Below are positions 52,303 to 64,000 of a stretch of DNA of 64,000 bases, one piece after another (positions within the stretch are counted from its first letter, which is position 1; every line of letters starts with the position of its first letter). The notes under the pieces were generated by a model that was not told where the DNA came from, did not search any database, and saw only the letters and a program-made list of their open reading frames with translations. The position numbers and the translations under genes are program-made. The stretch comes from Alviniconcha marisindica (Eukaryota; Mollusca; Gastropoda; Provannidae). The DNA lies in NCBI GenBank assembly GCA_018857735.1, contig JABMCL010000739.1, forward strand, positions 75,001-139,000. The letters are read 5' to 3'.

Positions 52303-54123
52303 GCATGCATGAATGCACATGCGTGCGCACGCGTGTGTGTGTGCAACTAGAATAGTCTCCTTGAACAAAATTTGTGCTTAATAAATACTAAAACATTTTA
52401 TTATTAAATAATCTCATCTAGACATTAATCATCTTGTTTTTTAAATGCACACACACACAATCATGCGCACGCACATGCACACGCACACACACACACATAC
52501 TCACATACACACATGTGCACATATGCATGCTCGCTCTCTCATCCACACATCCACACACAATGACCTGGTATAACCATTTATTGCAACAGAATGACATCAC
52601 ATTCAATGTCATCATATAATCATTTAAAAAGTTAAAACAGTTATAAATCCAATGACTCAACAGCAACACTAATTGCCATTCTGGGACAAATGAAACAGTC
52701 ATCTTCAACAAAGAGGTGGACTCTATATGCACGTGTGTGTGTTATGATTGTTGGTGCAGATGGGTGTATACTTCTAACTATTGTTAGTTGATATATGTCA
52801 CTGTTATCATTTACTTATGTTTGTATGCTTATCACTTCTTTTTTTTAGACATTTTCCTTGTTAAAGTTGGTGAATAAAAAATCTGAATCTGAATTTCAAT
52901 TTAATTTTGTCTTTGTTCTGGTAAATAGGTTCTTCTTTTTTTCAGTGAGGTTAAGAAAAACATCACAGCAAAATTAGTCTCCTCTTCTAAAAACAACCCC
53001 AAATAATAAAAGAGAAACAGAAAAAGAAAAGAAAAAATCAACTGTTTTGGACAACAACAAAAAAAGCATCAAAATATTAAGTTTTCACAGAACAAACAAC
53101 CACAGATATTACACAGGAATGACATATTACACTATAGGTGTCACAGCAATGAACCACAAATTTTACATCATCAATGTTTCCTACTTTTTCAAAAAGAATG
53201 CAACACCCCTTTGACAAATAAATACAGTCACAGAACACATACAACATTATCAATAAAATATTATTATTTTTAAATATATATATCAATAAAATATTCTATT
53301 TTTTGTGAAATATAAAACTATTCTAATTTTTGTGAGCCCCTCAACTTAAAGCTCTTGTCATCATCAAACATGAATATTACAACTGTATACATTGCACTGA
53401 ATTAAAACTGACAAAACTAAAACACTTAATCTACAAAAATAATGAAACCAAACAAGATTTTTTTTCAAATTTAAATTCACCAACAAAACCAATCAACAGA
53501 AATCACTTTCCAACAAGTAACATATAATTATGTAGATACAAAGGTAGTTCACAAGTAGGGATGTCCACATCAAAGTGGGGAGGGTGGCAAATTATTGTCA
53601 AACATTTTTCACACACACGCACACACACACACCACACACACACACACACACATTCACCAGATGGTATGTCAAAAGCTACTGATCCAACATTCAAAGGTTT
53701 TTTTCAAACAGTGTCATCATTTTAAACAATGTCATCATTAAATTGCGCTGACTACCTTCAAAGGCCAGGAAGGAGAATTCAGCCTGAAATTTATTTGAAT
53801 CAGAGGCAGGTAATATCTTAACTATCACTTCTAATTCAATACCAGTTTTGAGGCCAGCTGTTATTGTTTTCTCTCCAGTTACTCTAGGTCTTGCTCTGCC
53901 CTGTCTTATGTAAGGTCCACTGACATATACTTTTAAATTGTATTATTACAGATGCACAAATGTACTGCAGCATGGTAATTAAAATGCTAAATGAAGACCC
54001 ATCTGTTTAAAAGCTACTACTGCTAGCAAATTCCACCACACCAGAACTTGTCATAAAATTATTTCAGTTGACTGATGTGATGTGTGTGTTTGGGAGTATA
54101 TGTCTGTGCATGCATGATTCTGT

Positions 54124-54174
<51 letters not shown>

Positions 54175-57100
54175 TGTGAGAGAGACAGAGAGAGATGTAG
54201 GTCTTGTTGTTTCACTTTCTGTTATTTGAATTGCTTGTACTTGTATTATTACTATTGCTGTTTTCTGCTTCCAGTATCTCAGTATGTGAATCAAAGAACA
54301 TAAAAACAAATGTTTTTGTTGTTGTTGTTTGTTTTGCATAACATATTGTGACCACACAAAAAAGGTATGTAGGTGGAGAAAGCATTTTAAAACTGTATAC
54401 AATGTGATCATTAGCTATACAAGTACAACATAATGCTGATTTCTAAATGATTCATTGTTGGGAAAGGCAATAACCAACAACAAAATAGTGGCTTTCCATG
54501 AAGCCATGTGATCTGATAAAGTGTGCATAATGAACTATACATGCCATCACTGCTTGGATACCAAAGTTATGGGACAACATAAATACTAACCCCAAAACAA
54601 AATCAAGCAGTCAGTTCTGTAATGCATCCATTTAAAAAAAAGTCTCAGCAGTTTTTTTGGCCAAGTCTTTCTTTTTTCTTTTTTTCAAACTGATGTTTGG
54701 AAACCATGCCATGAGCACTACCATTTTGTGTCTGCATCTGTGACATTGTTAAACAAGGCTGGGATGTGTGCCAGAAGTGTACACAAGTCACAAGCAAAAA
54801 TATTACTCTCTTTCTCATCAGTGAAGGCTGAATCAACATGGCTGCTCACCGAGGAGTGCAAATTTGAAGAAAAAAAGAAAAAAATCTGTTGCGTACATAT
54901 TGACAATAGACCAACCATACATCTGCAAATGGGAACAATAGACCAACCATACATCTGCAAATGGGAATATTTGCACATTGTTCAAGTTTTCAGGCCAACT
55001 TGCATCTTTCCTATGGGTTTCCTTTGACATACATTTCATGCAAAGTGGAACTAACAACTAGCCAAATCCAGGTCCAAGTATATACTATAAGGCATGAAGA
55101 TCTGCCTTGTAGGTGAGCATTCTTCAAGCCTGATAAGATGGCCCTGCCAGAGTGTCATATTTAAAGTAAAATGTTAGTTGTGTCAAGTGTTGCATGTCAG
55201 GATTATTTTCAGCTATAGTATTCTTCATGATAAGGACAAACTCCACCACTGAAATCCCTGAAGCTGGAGCACAGCTGCTGGAGTGGCTCGTAACACCTCA
55301 TTTGTATTTGGTAACACCAGCAGTTTCACATGCAACAACCAAACAGCACTGTACGTACATCACTTCGGTGGATATTCAAAATGCACCATAAAAAGCTAGT
55401 CACTCATTTAATGTGACAAAAGCACAATGAGTCTGCTTGAGAGCAGAGAATAGCACTATACAAAAGTGATCGTCATTGTATTTACGATAAACTGTACAGG
55501 TGTGAGGAAATGGCTGCAGACACTGCAGTCTCATCCAGCATTGGATGAACCTCAGGGTTTTAGCTGTAAAGCGCTCACATAGCATGATCTGAATAGTACT
55601 TTAAGTTTCAATGGTCTGCTGCATTTTAAACCACTGCAGAATACTGTGTTTAAAAATATGTCAGTATCTCTATGAGTCTACCAGCTGTTTCATCAATTCC
55701 GAGTTGTCAGAACTAACAACACTCAATACAAATAGTAATTTGCATTATATCACAGATCAGTTGAGATAAGGCTGAGAGAGATGAGGTCTCCTTTGTTATC
55801 TCTTACTTTGACAAAAAATGGTCAATGTGAAAGGGTGGCTTCACAACAAGTATAAAACTAAATCAATTGCACAAACATTGTAATAAATTATATATGCTTC
55901 ATTATTTGAAGAGAAAAAAAAGTATTTAACATAAAATGTGCACCCCCCCCCCCCCTCCCCATAATCATTACTAAGCCTGATAGTATACATACATTTTCTT
56001 TGTGTCACTCTGATTCTTACAAGTCAGATCAACCAGATTCAATGTGGTTGTTGATCATTATCAACTGTTAACAACACTGACAGCAACGCTGGTGAGCTGA
56101 CTATGACCACTAAAAACATGACAACAAAAGCAGATCACGTGATAAATTAATAACAGCAATGAATATTTAACTGTGCCCCCACCCTTGTTACACACACACA
56201 CACCATATCACAGCTACCCATCTTTGGTATCCAGAAGAATACCACAGAGGCCTTAGCTTGCAAAAAGAGATAAGCTTTCAGATGAGATTCAAAAGAAGAT
56301 GAGGCAGTGGCAGCAACATCCACATCTGGGATCAGGCAAGACTGAAAATAAGCCATCTCACTAACAGTGTACATTTCACCCCACAAAGCTCATCTAATAA
56401 AACAAAAACAAACAACAACAAAAACCACCTGCTCATGAGTGATCAAGATAAAATCACAAGAACAGTCATATTAAGATGACAACTGACATGTAAGTTTTAC
56501 ACTGCTTCCACAATATCTTCAGTTTACGTAAAACAATTGTATTGAGGTATACCATCCCATATAAATACTGTCCCATAATTATTGTTACTTCCACAGCCAA
56601 AACAAAAGGCAACTAACCCATGACCATTTGACACAGTTACCCTATCACTGTTAGTTCACAGTGTGGGGAAAAAAACACAACAACCCCCCCCCCCCCAAAA
56701 AAAAAACAGGAAGCCAGTCAAGTGGCGTCGACAGCACACATTCAAGACAGGAAATGAAACAGAAAAAAAGACTGTACAAATAAATAAATAAAAAACTGTA
56801 AGCACCTAAATACTTTGATGATTACCATGTTTTCATGATGATGGCCAAGGAAAGGCTGTCCACTAGTGTGATCCCTGCCTACTTCAACCAAATTCATCAA
56901 TATGTTTGTGAAAAATAAAGGTCCATGCTAATTAAAACAACCTTCAAATGTGAGATGTTCCGGATGGTCAACAGTAACTGAAAGCAAGTACCAGTAACAG
57001 TGTATTGAACATCAGATACTATACCCCGTCAGATTTTTTTTCTGATCCTGTCAGACTGACAAAGATGTGCTTATTTTTGCCAATCAAATTTTCATCTCCA

Positions 57101-57440
57101 AAGTTGTTCCATACCTCAGTAATAATGATCTCTTCTCCAAGACGCACAGCACACCTCAGAGCAATAACAAAAACAACCAAATTAATGGTACATCATATCC
57201 AGCTGCAAAGTGACAAGTCCATGTGCAGAAGTCTAGAGAATACTATGCATATACAGTAAAAGTAAGTGCGAAATAACAATAATAGTTAATACCAGTCCTA
57301 TGTTGGATGGATGGGTGTCTGGCTGAATACAACCTTGGACAAATAAAATGAATGACTCGTATGACACACAAAAATGCTTTGGTTGCTTACATCAATGGAC
57401 GGATAGACAAACTTTATTTCATCATAAAAATCTCAAACAA
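51905..57440. other. Intergenic stretch without recognisable genes
   Basis: AT-rich unique sequence with (GT)n at 52267-52297, (CA)n at 53610-53652, (GT)n at 54121-54171 and a SINE-tail element at 55240-55480. No ORF above 115 codons and none with a recognisable domain. Confidence 0.6.
55240..55480 (+). mobile_element. SINE-tail element copy
   Basis: ACATCACTTCGGTGGATATT, AAAAGCTAGTCACTCATTTA, GAGTCTGCTTGAGAGCAGAG and CAAAAGTGATCG; same family as 20980-21135. Confidence 0.65.
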
Positions 57441-57449
57441 GAATAACAG

Positions 57450-57585
57450 CCAGCATTCTAAAACAAGATGCAAACACATAAAAGGTTCAAAAGAATGCAA
57501 TTTATTAGGACACAACACAACATGCTTTGTGTTTTGTCCTCATAAGTAGCACTCTTTTGAACCTTTTATGTGTTTGCATTTTATT
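57450..57585. mobile_element. Short foldback element, copy 3
   Basis: Arms GATGCAAACACATAAAAGGT TCAAAAGA (57468-) and its complement (57551-57580) close over a short loop; the flank GCATTCTAAAACAAGAT matches the end of the 28.3-kb element. Confidence 0.8.
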
Positions 57586-57589
57586 TCAT

Positions 57590-59590
57590 CATGGTACATA
57601 TCAACAGTGCACAGAAAACCTGTACAATAATGCACCTGCACATACCGTCATAATTAACAGTACAGAACAAAGTCACGCAGCAAAAGAGAGTTCTCTGTAA
57701 GCTAGAATGGACCCATCATTGGTGGGCTCAATTGTTTCTGCAGTCCTAAACAACCTGTATGTGTCTCAATCCATCATTCACTCATTCTTCCTTATGTGGT
57801 GAAATCATTTTATTTTATTTTCAAGTCCACATATCACATCATTCATATGATGGTCTCAGATCATTCTGGTCTAACACATTATTTATTGTCTGCATTGAAT
57901 ACATGCCATTCTTTCTTCATGAATGCATATTATTAACTGGTATCCATCCTTAAAACAAATCAATCAAATCTTGGCAATATCTGTATTATCAAATAAAATC
58001 ATTTGAAATCTAATATACCCCACAATGATATGAAATCCAATTTACACCACAATGATGTATGTCATGATCATAATAATTATTATTATCTATGTTACTGCAC
58101 AGACAACTGGAGTACATAACTTTGTTTCTCTCCCTCCAAGTGCTGTAATTGAAAAGCTAGAAATGGACAAAAGCAAGCTGCAAGCTCTCACTGCAAAAAA
58201 AAGAAAAAAGAAAAAAGTCTGACATATTTTCTGTACGTCATGTCACTTTCATCCAGCACCACCTCATTAGTGTTAATGAGTGTGCACAACACATAATCCA
58301 CACAGCTTCCCACCCATCAGCAGCAGTCTCATAAGCAATGAATGACTTACTCAGACCTGAACATTTTTTGCACACAATAAGTTCCCCAGACAAAAAGCAT
58401 ACAAGAGGTGGTGATTGAACAGTATGTTTTATCACAGAAATCAGCACTCCAGTTCAGCACTGCTAGCGCTATATATATCAGCAGGTATAAAGAGACAAAT
58501 AGGTCCTGGACAACTGTAAATACTGTGCTCCTTGCACATCAAAAATGAGCTCCAAAAATAGATTCCTCCACTGCCCTACCCTGAACTAATTATAGGTATT
58601 CAGGTTTACTTACATAAAATCAAAAACATTCTGAAAGTGCATAATATAATAAACACAATCAATTAAAAAAATCAAAAAAGAAAAACATGCAAACAATCAA
58701 AACACAATACAACTGAAAGGTAGATGCTTGTCAGTACTTTTTAAATCTTCAAGTTCAATTAATTTTTCATCATTTTACATGCAACAAGAAAGAAAAAAGG
58801 TAACAGGCCCAAAAAAGACAACTAGATTCTACCTATTCTAATTAACCATCTGCCCATACTTAGCTAATTTGAGAAGAGAAATATAATTGAAACCTCTCAC
58901 AATACTGACCACATTGTAGCAGTATTTACAACAACAAAAAAGAAGAAGAAGAAAAGTAAACCAATCTGGTACAGTGACCTGTACACAAAAGACACACTGT
59001 ATCTGACTAGAAAGCAATCATCACTGACTGTTTTTTAAAACTGCAACAGTTTCACTTACATCCTTGCATAACAATTAAACTTAAACCTTGTTAGATATCA
59101 ACAATACCTTGGGGTTATTTTTCTATATTGAATCTGTGGGGCATTTATCTCAGCAGTGATCACAAAGCACAACTTGAACAATGTGTTTACATTATCTTAT
59201 TTTTGTTGTCATATGTGCTCAAGTATCAATGCAGCAGTGTTTCTGATCAATGGCCCAGAACCAGTCAGGCGCAACAACTGTGTTCTAAGCTTACATCAGC
59301 AACTGAGAATAGATTAGATGCTGTAAATGTACACTCAGTGTCACGAAACTCATGCTCATGTGTTGTTATTGTCAACCCAGAGAGAAAGAAAAACAAAACA
59401 AAACCACTGCCTGTGTCCTTTGCACCACATCATGGAACTGCACAGCTGGCTGCTTCTCATCAGTCCTACTACAGACCTGTACACCATAATGCCCTTCCTC
59501 GTTGCTCCACTCTTTCTCTCTCTCTTTGTATGTATGCATGAGTGCATGCATATGAAGTGCACATGTGAATGAAACTGTGTATGTACTTCC
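57590..59590. other. Intergenic stretch without recognisable genes
   Basis: AT-rich, no tandem arrays. Nothing recognisable on either strand up to the kinesin-14 3' end. Confidence 0.55.
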
Positions 59591-59596
59591 CTCCCT

Positions 59597-59602
59597 TTTA
59601 TT
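59597..59602 (-). terminator. Candidate kinesin-14 polyadenylation signal AATAAA
   Basis: AATAAA on the minus strand about 320 bp after the stop. It is a suitable distance for a short 3' UTR. The (GT)n/(CA)n tract at 59757-59814 would lie within that UTR. Confidence 0.45.
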
Positions 59603-59756
59603 TACCGCAATTTTGTTCTTTCGTTAAAGGCATACAAGTGAATTTCCCTTTAAGCATTAATAAAGTATTGTACTGTACTGCACTGTATTGTATTGTGGGT
59701 GCAGGCTTTGCATGTAGACTTTGTGTACATGTTTGTGTACAGTTTTGTTGTTGTTG

Positions 59757-59805
<49 letters not shown>

Positions 59806-59814
59806 GTGTGTGTA
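59757..59814. repeat. (GT)n microsatellite
   Basis: About 58 bp of GT repeat downstream of the kinesin-14 stop. Confidence 0.95.
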
Positions 59815-59924
59815 ATGGACCAACATGATTTGCTGTCAAGGCACATCACTACCACTGAAATGGTCAACTCCTAGTGCTCACAAATGAATGGCTACTGACA
59901 ATAACGGCAGGCAGGCCGATGAAC

Positions 59925-60065
59925 TCAAGGGCCACCAGGTGCTTTGCGGATGTTCTGCTTGGCTTGACCCAAAGCCACCTGGCGAGCATTGCTGCCAAAC
60001 TCCAATGTGTTGACCGTCTCAGCATAGTTCTTCACATCCGGGCTGACGTTCACAAAGAGGCAGGC
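59925..60065 (-). CDS. Kinesin-14 last exon and stop
   Basis: ACLFVNVSPDVKNYAETVNT then LEFGSNARQVALGQAKQNIR KAPGGP and TGA. The end of the motor is followed directly by the stop, as in C-terminal kinesins. Acceptor TACAG. Confidence 0.95.
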   Translation of the reverse strand, partial: ACLFVNVSPDVKNYAETVNTLEFGSNARQVALGQAKQNIRKAPGGP

Positions 60066-60099
60066 CTGTACACACAAACACAGTCAGTGACTAACAACT

Positions 60100-60134
<35 letters not shown>

Positions 60135-60305
60135 CAAATGCACACACACACACGCACACACATGCACAGATGCACACACACACTCACGCGTGCACGCACA
60201 CGCACACACACACACTTATCTCCGGGCAGTAGGGCTGAACAAAAAGGTTTTTGAAAAGAGAAAGGGTTTCAAGGAAGATTTAAAAGAACTGACAGAGGTA
60301 GAATG

Positions 60306-60374
<69 letters not shown>

Positions 60375-62954
60375 GGATGACAGAAAAACAGCAGGCATGC
60401 CTGCACACAGACAGACAGTGGATGACTGATGCACATCAGGCAGGCCCAGTTTGTACCAGAAGGGATTATTTTCTTTTAAAACAATCAGTTGGCAAAAGAG
60501 GCCACTCCGATCCTCAGCCTCACCTTGGCATCCCCTCCCAGACAGGGGCGCAGTATCTGGGTCAGCTTGGAGTTCCTGTAGGGCACATGTAGCTGGCTGC
60601 TCCTCAGCGCAAAAGAAGATCTGTCAAGTACACAGCATGCCAAGATACTTAGACAACACTTTACTGTTGTGCTGGAAGAAAATCTGTTTTCTCAAACCAT
60701 CAATGTAAAAACAATACAAAAAAGGAATTTTTAATCAGCACTCAAAATACGTAACACAAGTACAACAACAAAGACCTAAGTCGCCTATGGTAACTCTCAC
60801 CTGGCATGCATGTAAATGCAAGGTACATAAACTCCACCTGAGGTACATCAATGTAAAACACACAAGCACAAGGTGGAAGTTACAGGTTGTGTAACAAGTT
60901 ACATGTCACAAAATGTGAGAATAAATTTACATTGCTATTAACAATGTTTACAAATTTACTATAATGTCTCAAGTTAGGACAGCATGAAGTGAAACCTACA
61001 CTCAGGTTAGGGTGTGTGGGTGTGCGGTCTAGGGGCAGGGGGCAGGGGGTGGGGGGTGAGGGGTGGGGGGACGGGGTGGGGGTGAAGACAAAGAAAGGAG
61101 GGGATGCAGAAAAAGGAAGGAAAGTGGCTGCACCACAGTCATAATTGCATACACAGAGATGGTTTGAATAAATAACAAAACACTTTCTGAATAAATAAAT
61201 AGGTAAATATGTGTCTCAAACATTCAATGATCCCCCATTACAAGGTTCTCCCAATAACCCCCCCCCCCCCCCCCCCCCCCCCCCAACACCCTATATTCCA
61301 CCCACCCACACCTACCTGTCCCAAAGCAGACAGTGACTTGTTGATAGCCGCTGCCTCCACTAAGCGCTGACCGGTGGCCTCGGTTTTGCCAATACGTTCT
61401 GACCCAGCAAGGTCACACAAGGTCAACACGCCATTGGATACTGCTCCACTGACTTTGTCCGTCCCACACACAGCAATACGTAGCAGCAGATGAGAGCGAG
61501 AACTGAAATTATAAATACACACATGCATGCATGAGTGACACAGTCTTGGTTTTCAACCTTTAGGTGCGGCAATTTGCTTGGTTCTTTCTTCAACTCCACT
61601 TGCTGCTGAAACAGCCAATTCTGCTAAGTGTAAATTTGCTTTAGGTTTCTACCAGCAATTCAGACACTGCCTTTGCTACCAATTTTATACGGAAGACACT
61701 TGCAAGCATGCCTGCCTGTCTCCATACAAGCTCCTAAAAATAATAGTGCTCTTCTCATAATGTGCCTACATTACCTTTGCTCATTATTACGTGCAAATAC
61801 TCCAAGGACATCAATTCCACTTCTACCACAGCATCTGCAGGAATCTGCTGCTCACCTGGTGGAGTTCATTTTGGTCTCGGCAACTGATCGATTTTTATCG
61901 CCCATATCCATGATGGTCTTGATGTCCTTGACATTCTCCACGGGCATCTCGGTGATGTTGGGGATGCGCACCATGTTGCCCACGGCATGTAGCTCCAGTG
62001 TTTTGGCGTCTGATGTCAGCAGGTCCTGAACCGTCTCATTGTATATCTCCACCATGGACACCTGCCATCCACACACAATGTCAGTGAGAGGTAAGGCACA
62101 GCACAGTGAAGTCAAACAGGGTGAACATAAATCAACTGTGCATTTGCTCTTTTTAGCTGAAGCTAGAAAATACTAGATACCAATTTACACTCAGTGAACA
62201 CTCCTACATTTGGTTCATGTGTACAAAAAACATTGCATGGTCTTTTCAGAGTTGGAAGATACTTCTGGGGGTTACAAGGTTATTCCTGCGCTATGCATAT
62301 ATGGCCCAAGGGATTCTGTTATACCACTGTGATGAACTAGAGTTAAATCACACGCTACACAGGACAAGAAAGACTCACCTTGAGTGTGTAGGTCTTGGTC
62401 TCTACTCTCTCTCCGCAAATCTTCAGCAGTTCCTTCACCGCCCTGAAATACCCACAACTTCAGTCACAACTTGCAGCTCTACTGCAGAGGGCTTGCATTT
62501 GTTATGTACAAAGGTGGAATAATATACAGCAGCAACTTAAAAACAAAACAAACCATAAAACTGAAGTGTATTTATACGATGCCGTTTCACAGGAGCTATC
62601 AGTGTATTAACACAGTATGTGCATAGTGCTCCTCCATTATCAAAATGTGTGTAAATATAAATCATCTGCTACCAAATCATTCAAAACACCAATCAAAATG
62701 CTTTATCTCACTCTTATTTTACCACCAAATCAAAATCAACAACAAGCAGAAGGTAATAATATATTCTGCTGACTTGTATTCACAATCTAAGATTAAGCAT
62801 TTTATTATTCAAAACCCCCTGCAATCTTAAAAATGGGCCATGGTCACTAAAACCAAGTAGAGGATTAAAGTTCTTTGTGAGAACAAATTATGTCAGTCAA
62901 AAAATCTTGAAATAATGTTTTTATTTGAGCTAATGCTGATATCAACTGTCTCTG

Positions 62955-63021
<67 letters not shown>

Positions 63022-63755
63022 ACTTTCTCCCTCTCCCACTCCCTCTCACTTGCTCACTCCAGACTGACCTGACGTTGATGCCAGGGTTGTTGTCGGGCCC
63101 CATCATGGTGAACGTCTTGCCGGAGCCAGTCTGACCATAGGCCATGAGGCAGACGTTGTAGCCATCCACACAGGATGTGATGATGGGGCTGGTGTCCTTG
63201 AAGATCTGCACCATTGTAACCACATAGCCATATAAGTAGCAAGGACTAATAGTAACAGATACCCCAAAAGCATACAATGCAGACACAGAAACAGCGAAAG
63301 AGATTCGCACCAAACTGTTACATACTTCAGTTTTTTCACAAGCCATTTTGGCACATGTTCAGATTTCTACTCCATACCATACAGAAAAACCATCTCACTA
63401 TAAACTCCTTTGGGATGACAGTCCACTACAGATAAAGTCATCTGCATACCTTCACCATGCAGGTTTCCTGTGTTTTAGGCTGGTTTTCTTGACCATATCT
63501 TTTCCTAAATTTTAGGAATAAGTAGTAATTTTCATGTTTCCAAGTCCGCAGTTTGTTCTTGTTCAACCTTGAGCATCTTACCTCTTCTTGTGTGGAATCC
63601 ATGTTGTAGACCTTGTCAAAACTGAAGGTCTTCTTCGTGCCATCAGAGTTAGTGACCGTGATGTCTTGCTCTGAAGGGAAGGAGAGACAGCTGCCGCAAC
63701 GTGTATCCTTACGTGGCCGACAGAACACACGGATGTTGCCACGTAGTTCTTGCAG
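59925..63755 (-). CDS. Kinesin-14 family C-terminal motor protein, partial (3' 7 exons); frame broken in exon 6
   Basis: A minus-end-directed microtubule motor. Seven exons give about 335 residues of motor domain starting at the kinesin-14 neck LQELRGNIRVFCRPRKD. Motifs in order: P-loop AYGQTGSGKT, switch I NSTSSRSH (across a junction), switch II DLAGSE, then HVPYRNSKLT and LEFGSNARQV. The protein stops 16 residues later (APGGP, TGA), so the motor is at the C-terminus, which with the neck defines kinesin-14. Closest subfamily by eye is KIF25/KIFC3-like; I cannot settle it. The coiled-coil upstream exons lie beyond 64000. The penultimate exon has one extra base, and the usual RxRP motif reads RPRK. 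See the exon entries. Confidence 0.93.
60100..60372. repeat. (CA)n microsatellites in the last kinesin-14 intron
   Basis: CA repeats at 60102-60130, 60140-60212 (interrupted) and 60310-60372. Confidence 0.95.
60524..60620 (-). CDS. Kinesin-14 exon with a one-base frame error
   Basis: 97 bp between a good acceptor (TTGACAG) and donor (GTGAGG). Neighbouring exons demand a multiple of 3. From the acceptor the frame begins IFF; after the T4 run at 60611-60614 the frame shifts by one to give ALRSSQLHVPYRNSKLTQIL. With three T the expected kinesin sequence would be continuous. A sequencing or assembly indel, an allele, or a decayed gene are all possible. Confidence 0.85.
60725..60850 (+). mobile_element. 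Dispersed repeat copy (CACCTGGCATGCATGTAAAT family)
   Basis: Close match to 27895-28035, from TTTTTAATCAGCACTCAAAA to AACTCCACCTGAGGTAC, in a kinesin-14 intron. Confidence 0.75.
61258..61284. repeat. Homopolymer run of 27 C (G on the coding strand)
   Basis: Lies 31 nt downstream of the donor of the switch I/II exon; G27 in the pre-mRNA. Confidence 0.9.
61316..61502 (-). CDS. Kinesin-14 exon: switch I/II
   Basis: Starts SRSHLLLRI, then LTLCDLAGSERIGKTEATGQ and NKSLSALGQ, phase 0 out at GTAGGT. A run of 27 G (minus strand) begins about 31 nt after the donor. Confidence 0.95.
61856..62061 (-). CDS. Kinesin-14 exon: VEIYNE to switch I
   Basis: VSMVEIYNETVQDLLTSDAK to SVAETKMNST, with the conserved VEIYNE strand and the first half of switch I. 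Phase 2 out. Confidence 0.95.
62379..62442 (-). CDS. Kinesin-14 exon: alpha-2 region
   Basis: AVKELLKICGERVETKTYTL K. 64 bp, phase 2 in and 0 out. Acceptor TTTCAG, donor GTGAGT. Confidence 0.9.
62957..63022. repeat. (CA)n microsatellite
   Basis: About 66 bp of CA repeat just downstream of the P-loop exon donor. Confidence 0.95.
63069..63205 (-). CDS. Kinesin-14 exon: P-loop
   Basis: IFKDTSPIITSCVDGYNVCL then MAYGQTGSGKTFTMMG, carrying the Walker A P-loop. Ends AG before GTCAGT, phase 2 out. A long (CA)n tract lies about 50 bp beyond the donor. Confidence 0.95.
63582..63755 (-). CDS. Kinesin-14 exon: neck and motor start
   Basis: 58 codons, phase 0 at both ends: LQELRGNIRVFCRPRKDTRC to FSFDKVYNMDSTQEE. 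Acceptor TCCAG, donor GTAAGA. LQELRGNIRVF is the kinesin-14 neck/motor junction. The nucleotide-pocket RxRP motif appears as RPRK. Confidence 0.93.
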
Positions 63756-63789
63756 CTGGAGTGAAAACAACAATGGTCAGTTATATCTC

Positions 63790-64000
63790 CCCTGGAGAGC
63801 AGGGATAGCTCAGTGGTTAGATGTCCCTGCAGGTGTGGTGGGAGAATTTTCTTCTCCAAGTTCAACCTTCTGTGCTGACTCTTATATTTCGGTATCCGTT
63901 CACCCCCGAGTTACCACAATAAAAAAGCACGTAAAAGATCCCCATTATTTGGCCAAAAGATGGCAGGTTACAGCTAAACACACCTGCACCATGTGTATGT
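63790..64000 (+). mobile_element. tRNA-derived SINE lacking its B box, runs off the window
   Basis: GATAGCTCAGTGGTTAG (A box) passes directly to CCCTGCAGG.GTGG.GGGAGA, so about 45 nt that hold the B box in the 6.6- and 49.6-kb copies are missing. The body (TTCTGTGCTGACTCTTAT, AGCACGTAAAAGATCCCC) is otherwise intact. It sits just upstream of a kinesin-14 exon. Confidence 0.8.

Overview
This window is nuclear DNA from an animal, most likely a marine mollusc and probably a gastropod. The genes have many short exons with GT-AG introns. The intergenic DNA is full of (CA)n, (CT)n and poly-C/G tracts, minisatellites, tRNA-derived SINEs and small inverted-repeat (MITE-like) elements. The taxon is an inference from repeat style and protein divergence; nothing in the window proves it.

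Two protein-coding genes can be supported, both on the minus strand. (1) A complete DCAF1 (VprBP) gene runs from the ATG at 48914 to the TAG at 15203. I resolved 36 coding exons whose phases all fit, giving 4650 nt and 1549 residues (human DCAF1 is about 1507). The protein has the ARM-like N-terminal half, a LisH motif, a WD40 propeller with two WDxR (DWD-box) motifs for DDB1 binding, and a very acidic C-terminal tail. Its putative promoter (49160-49210) carries an ATGGCGGC/YY1-like element and an inverted CCAAT box. (2) The 3' part of a kinesin-14 motor gene covers 59925-63755 as 7 exons. It holds a nearly complete C-terminal motor domain, and the coiled-coil part lies beyond the right edge. 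Exon 60524-60620 carries one base too many in a T4 run, so the frame breaks there.

Layout. 1-500: 3' end of a LINE-type reverse transcriptase. 500-11600: no recognisable gene; a patchwork of minisatellites, microsatellites, a SINE near 6.6-7.05 kb, and a pyrimidine-rich array with repeated TTCCGG at 10.4-11.27 kb. 11.6-15.2 kb: DCAF1 3' UTR and downstream DNA. 15.2-48.9 kb: DCAF1 exons and introns. 49.0-59.6 kb: intergenic DNA with SINEs and foldback elements. 59.6-64.0 kb: kinesin-14 and a SINE.

The most unusual signal is inside DCAF1. In at least eight introns a tandem repeat sits directly against an exon, and in most of these the repeat unit is a copy of the adjoining exon-intron junction, often with the splice-site dinucleotide preserved. 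These junction-derived repeats seed the introns with decoy splice sites. A second notable item is a pair of about 515-bp TA-flanked MITEs in DCAF1 intron 2. Both carry a remnant reading frame resembling a SAP DNA-binding domain.
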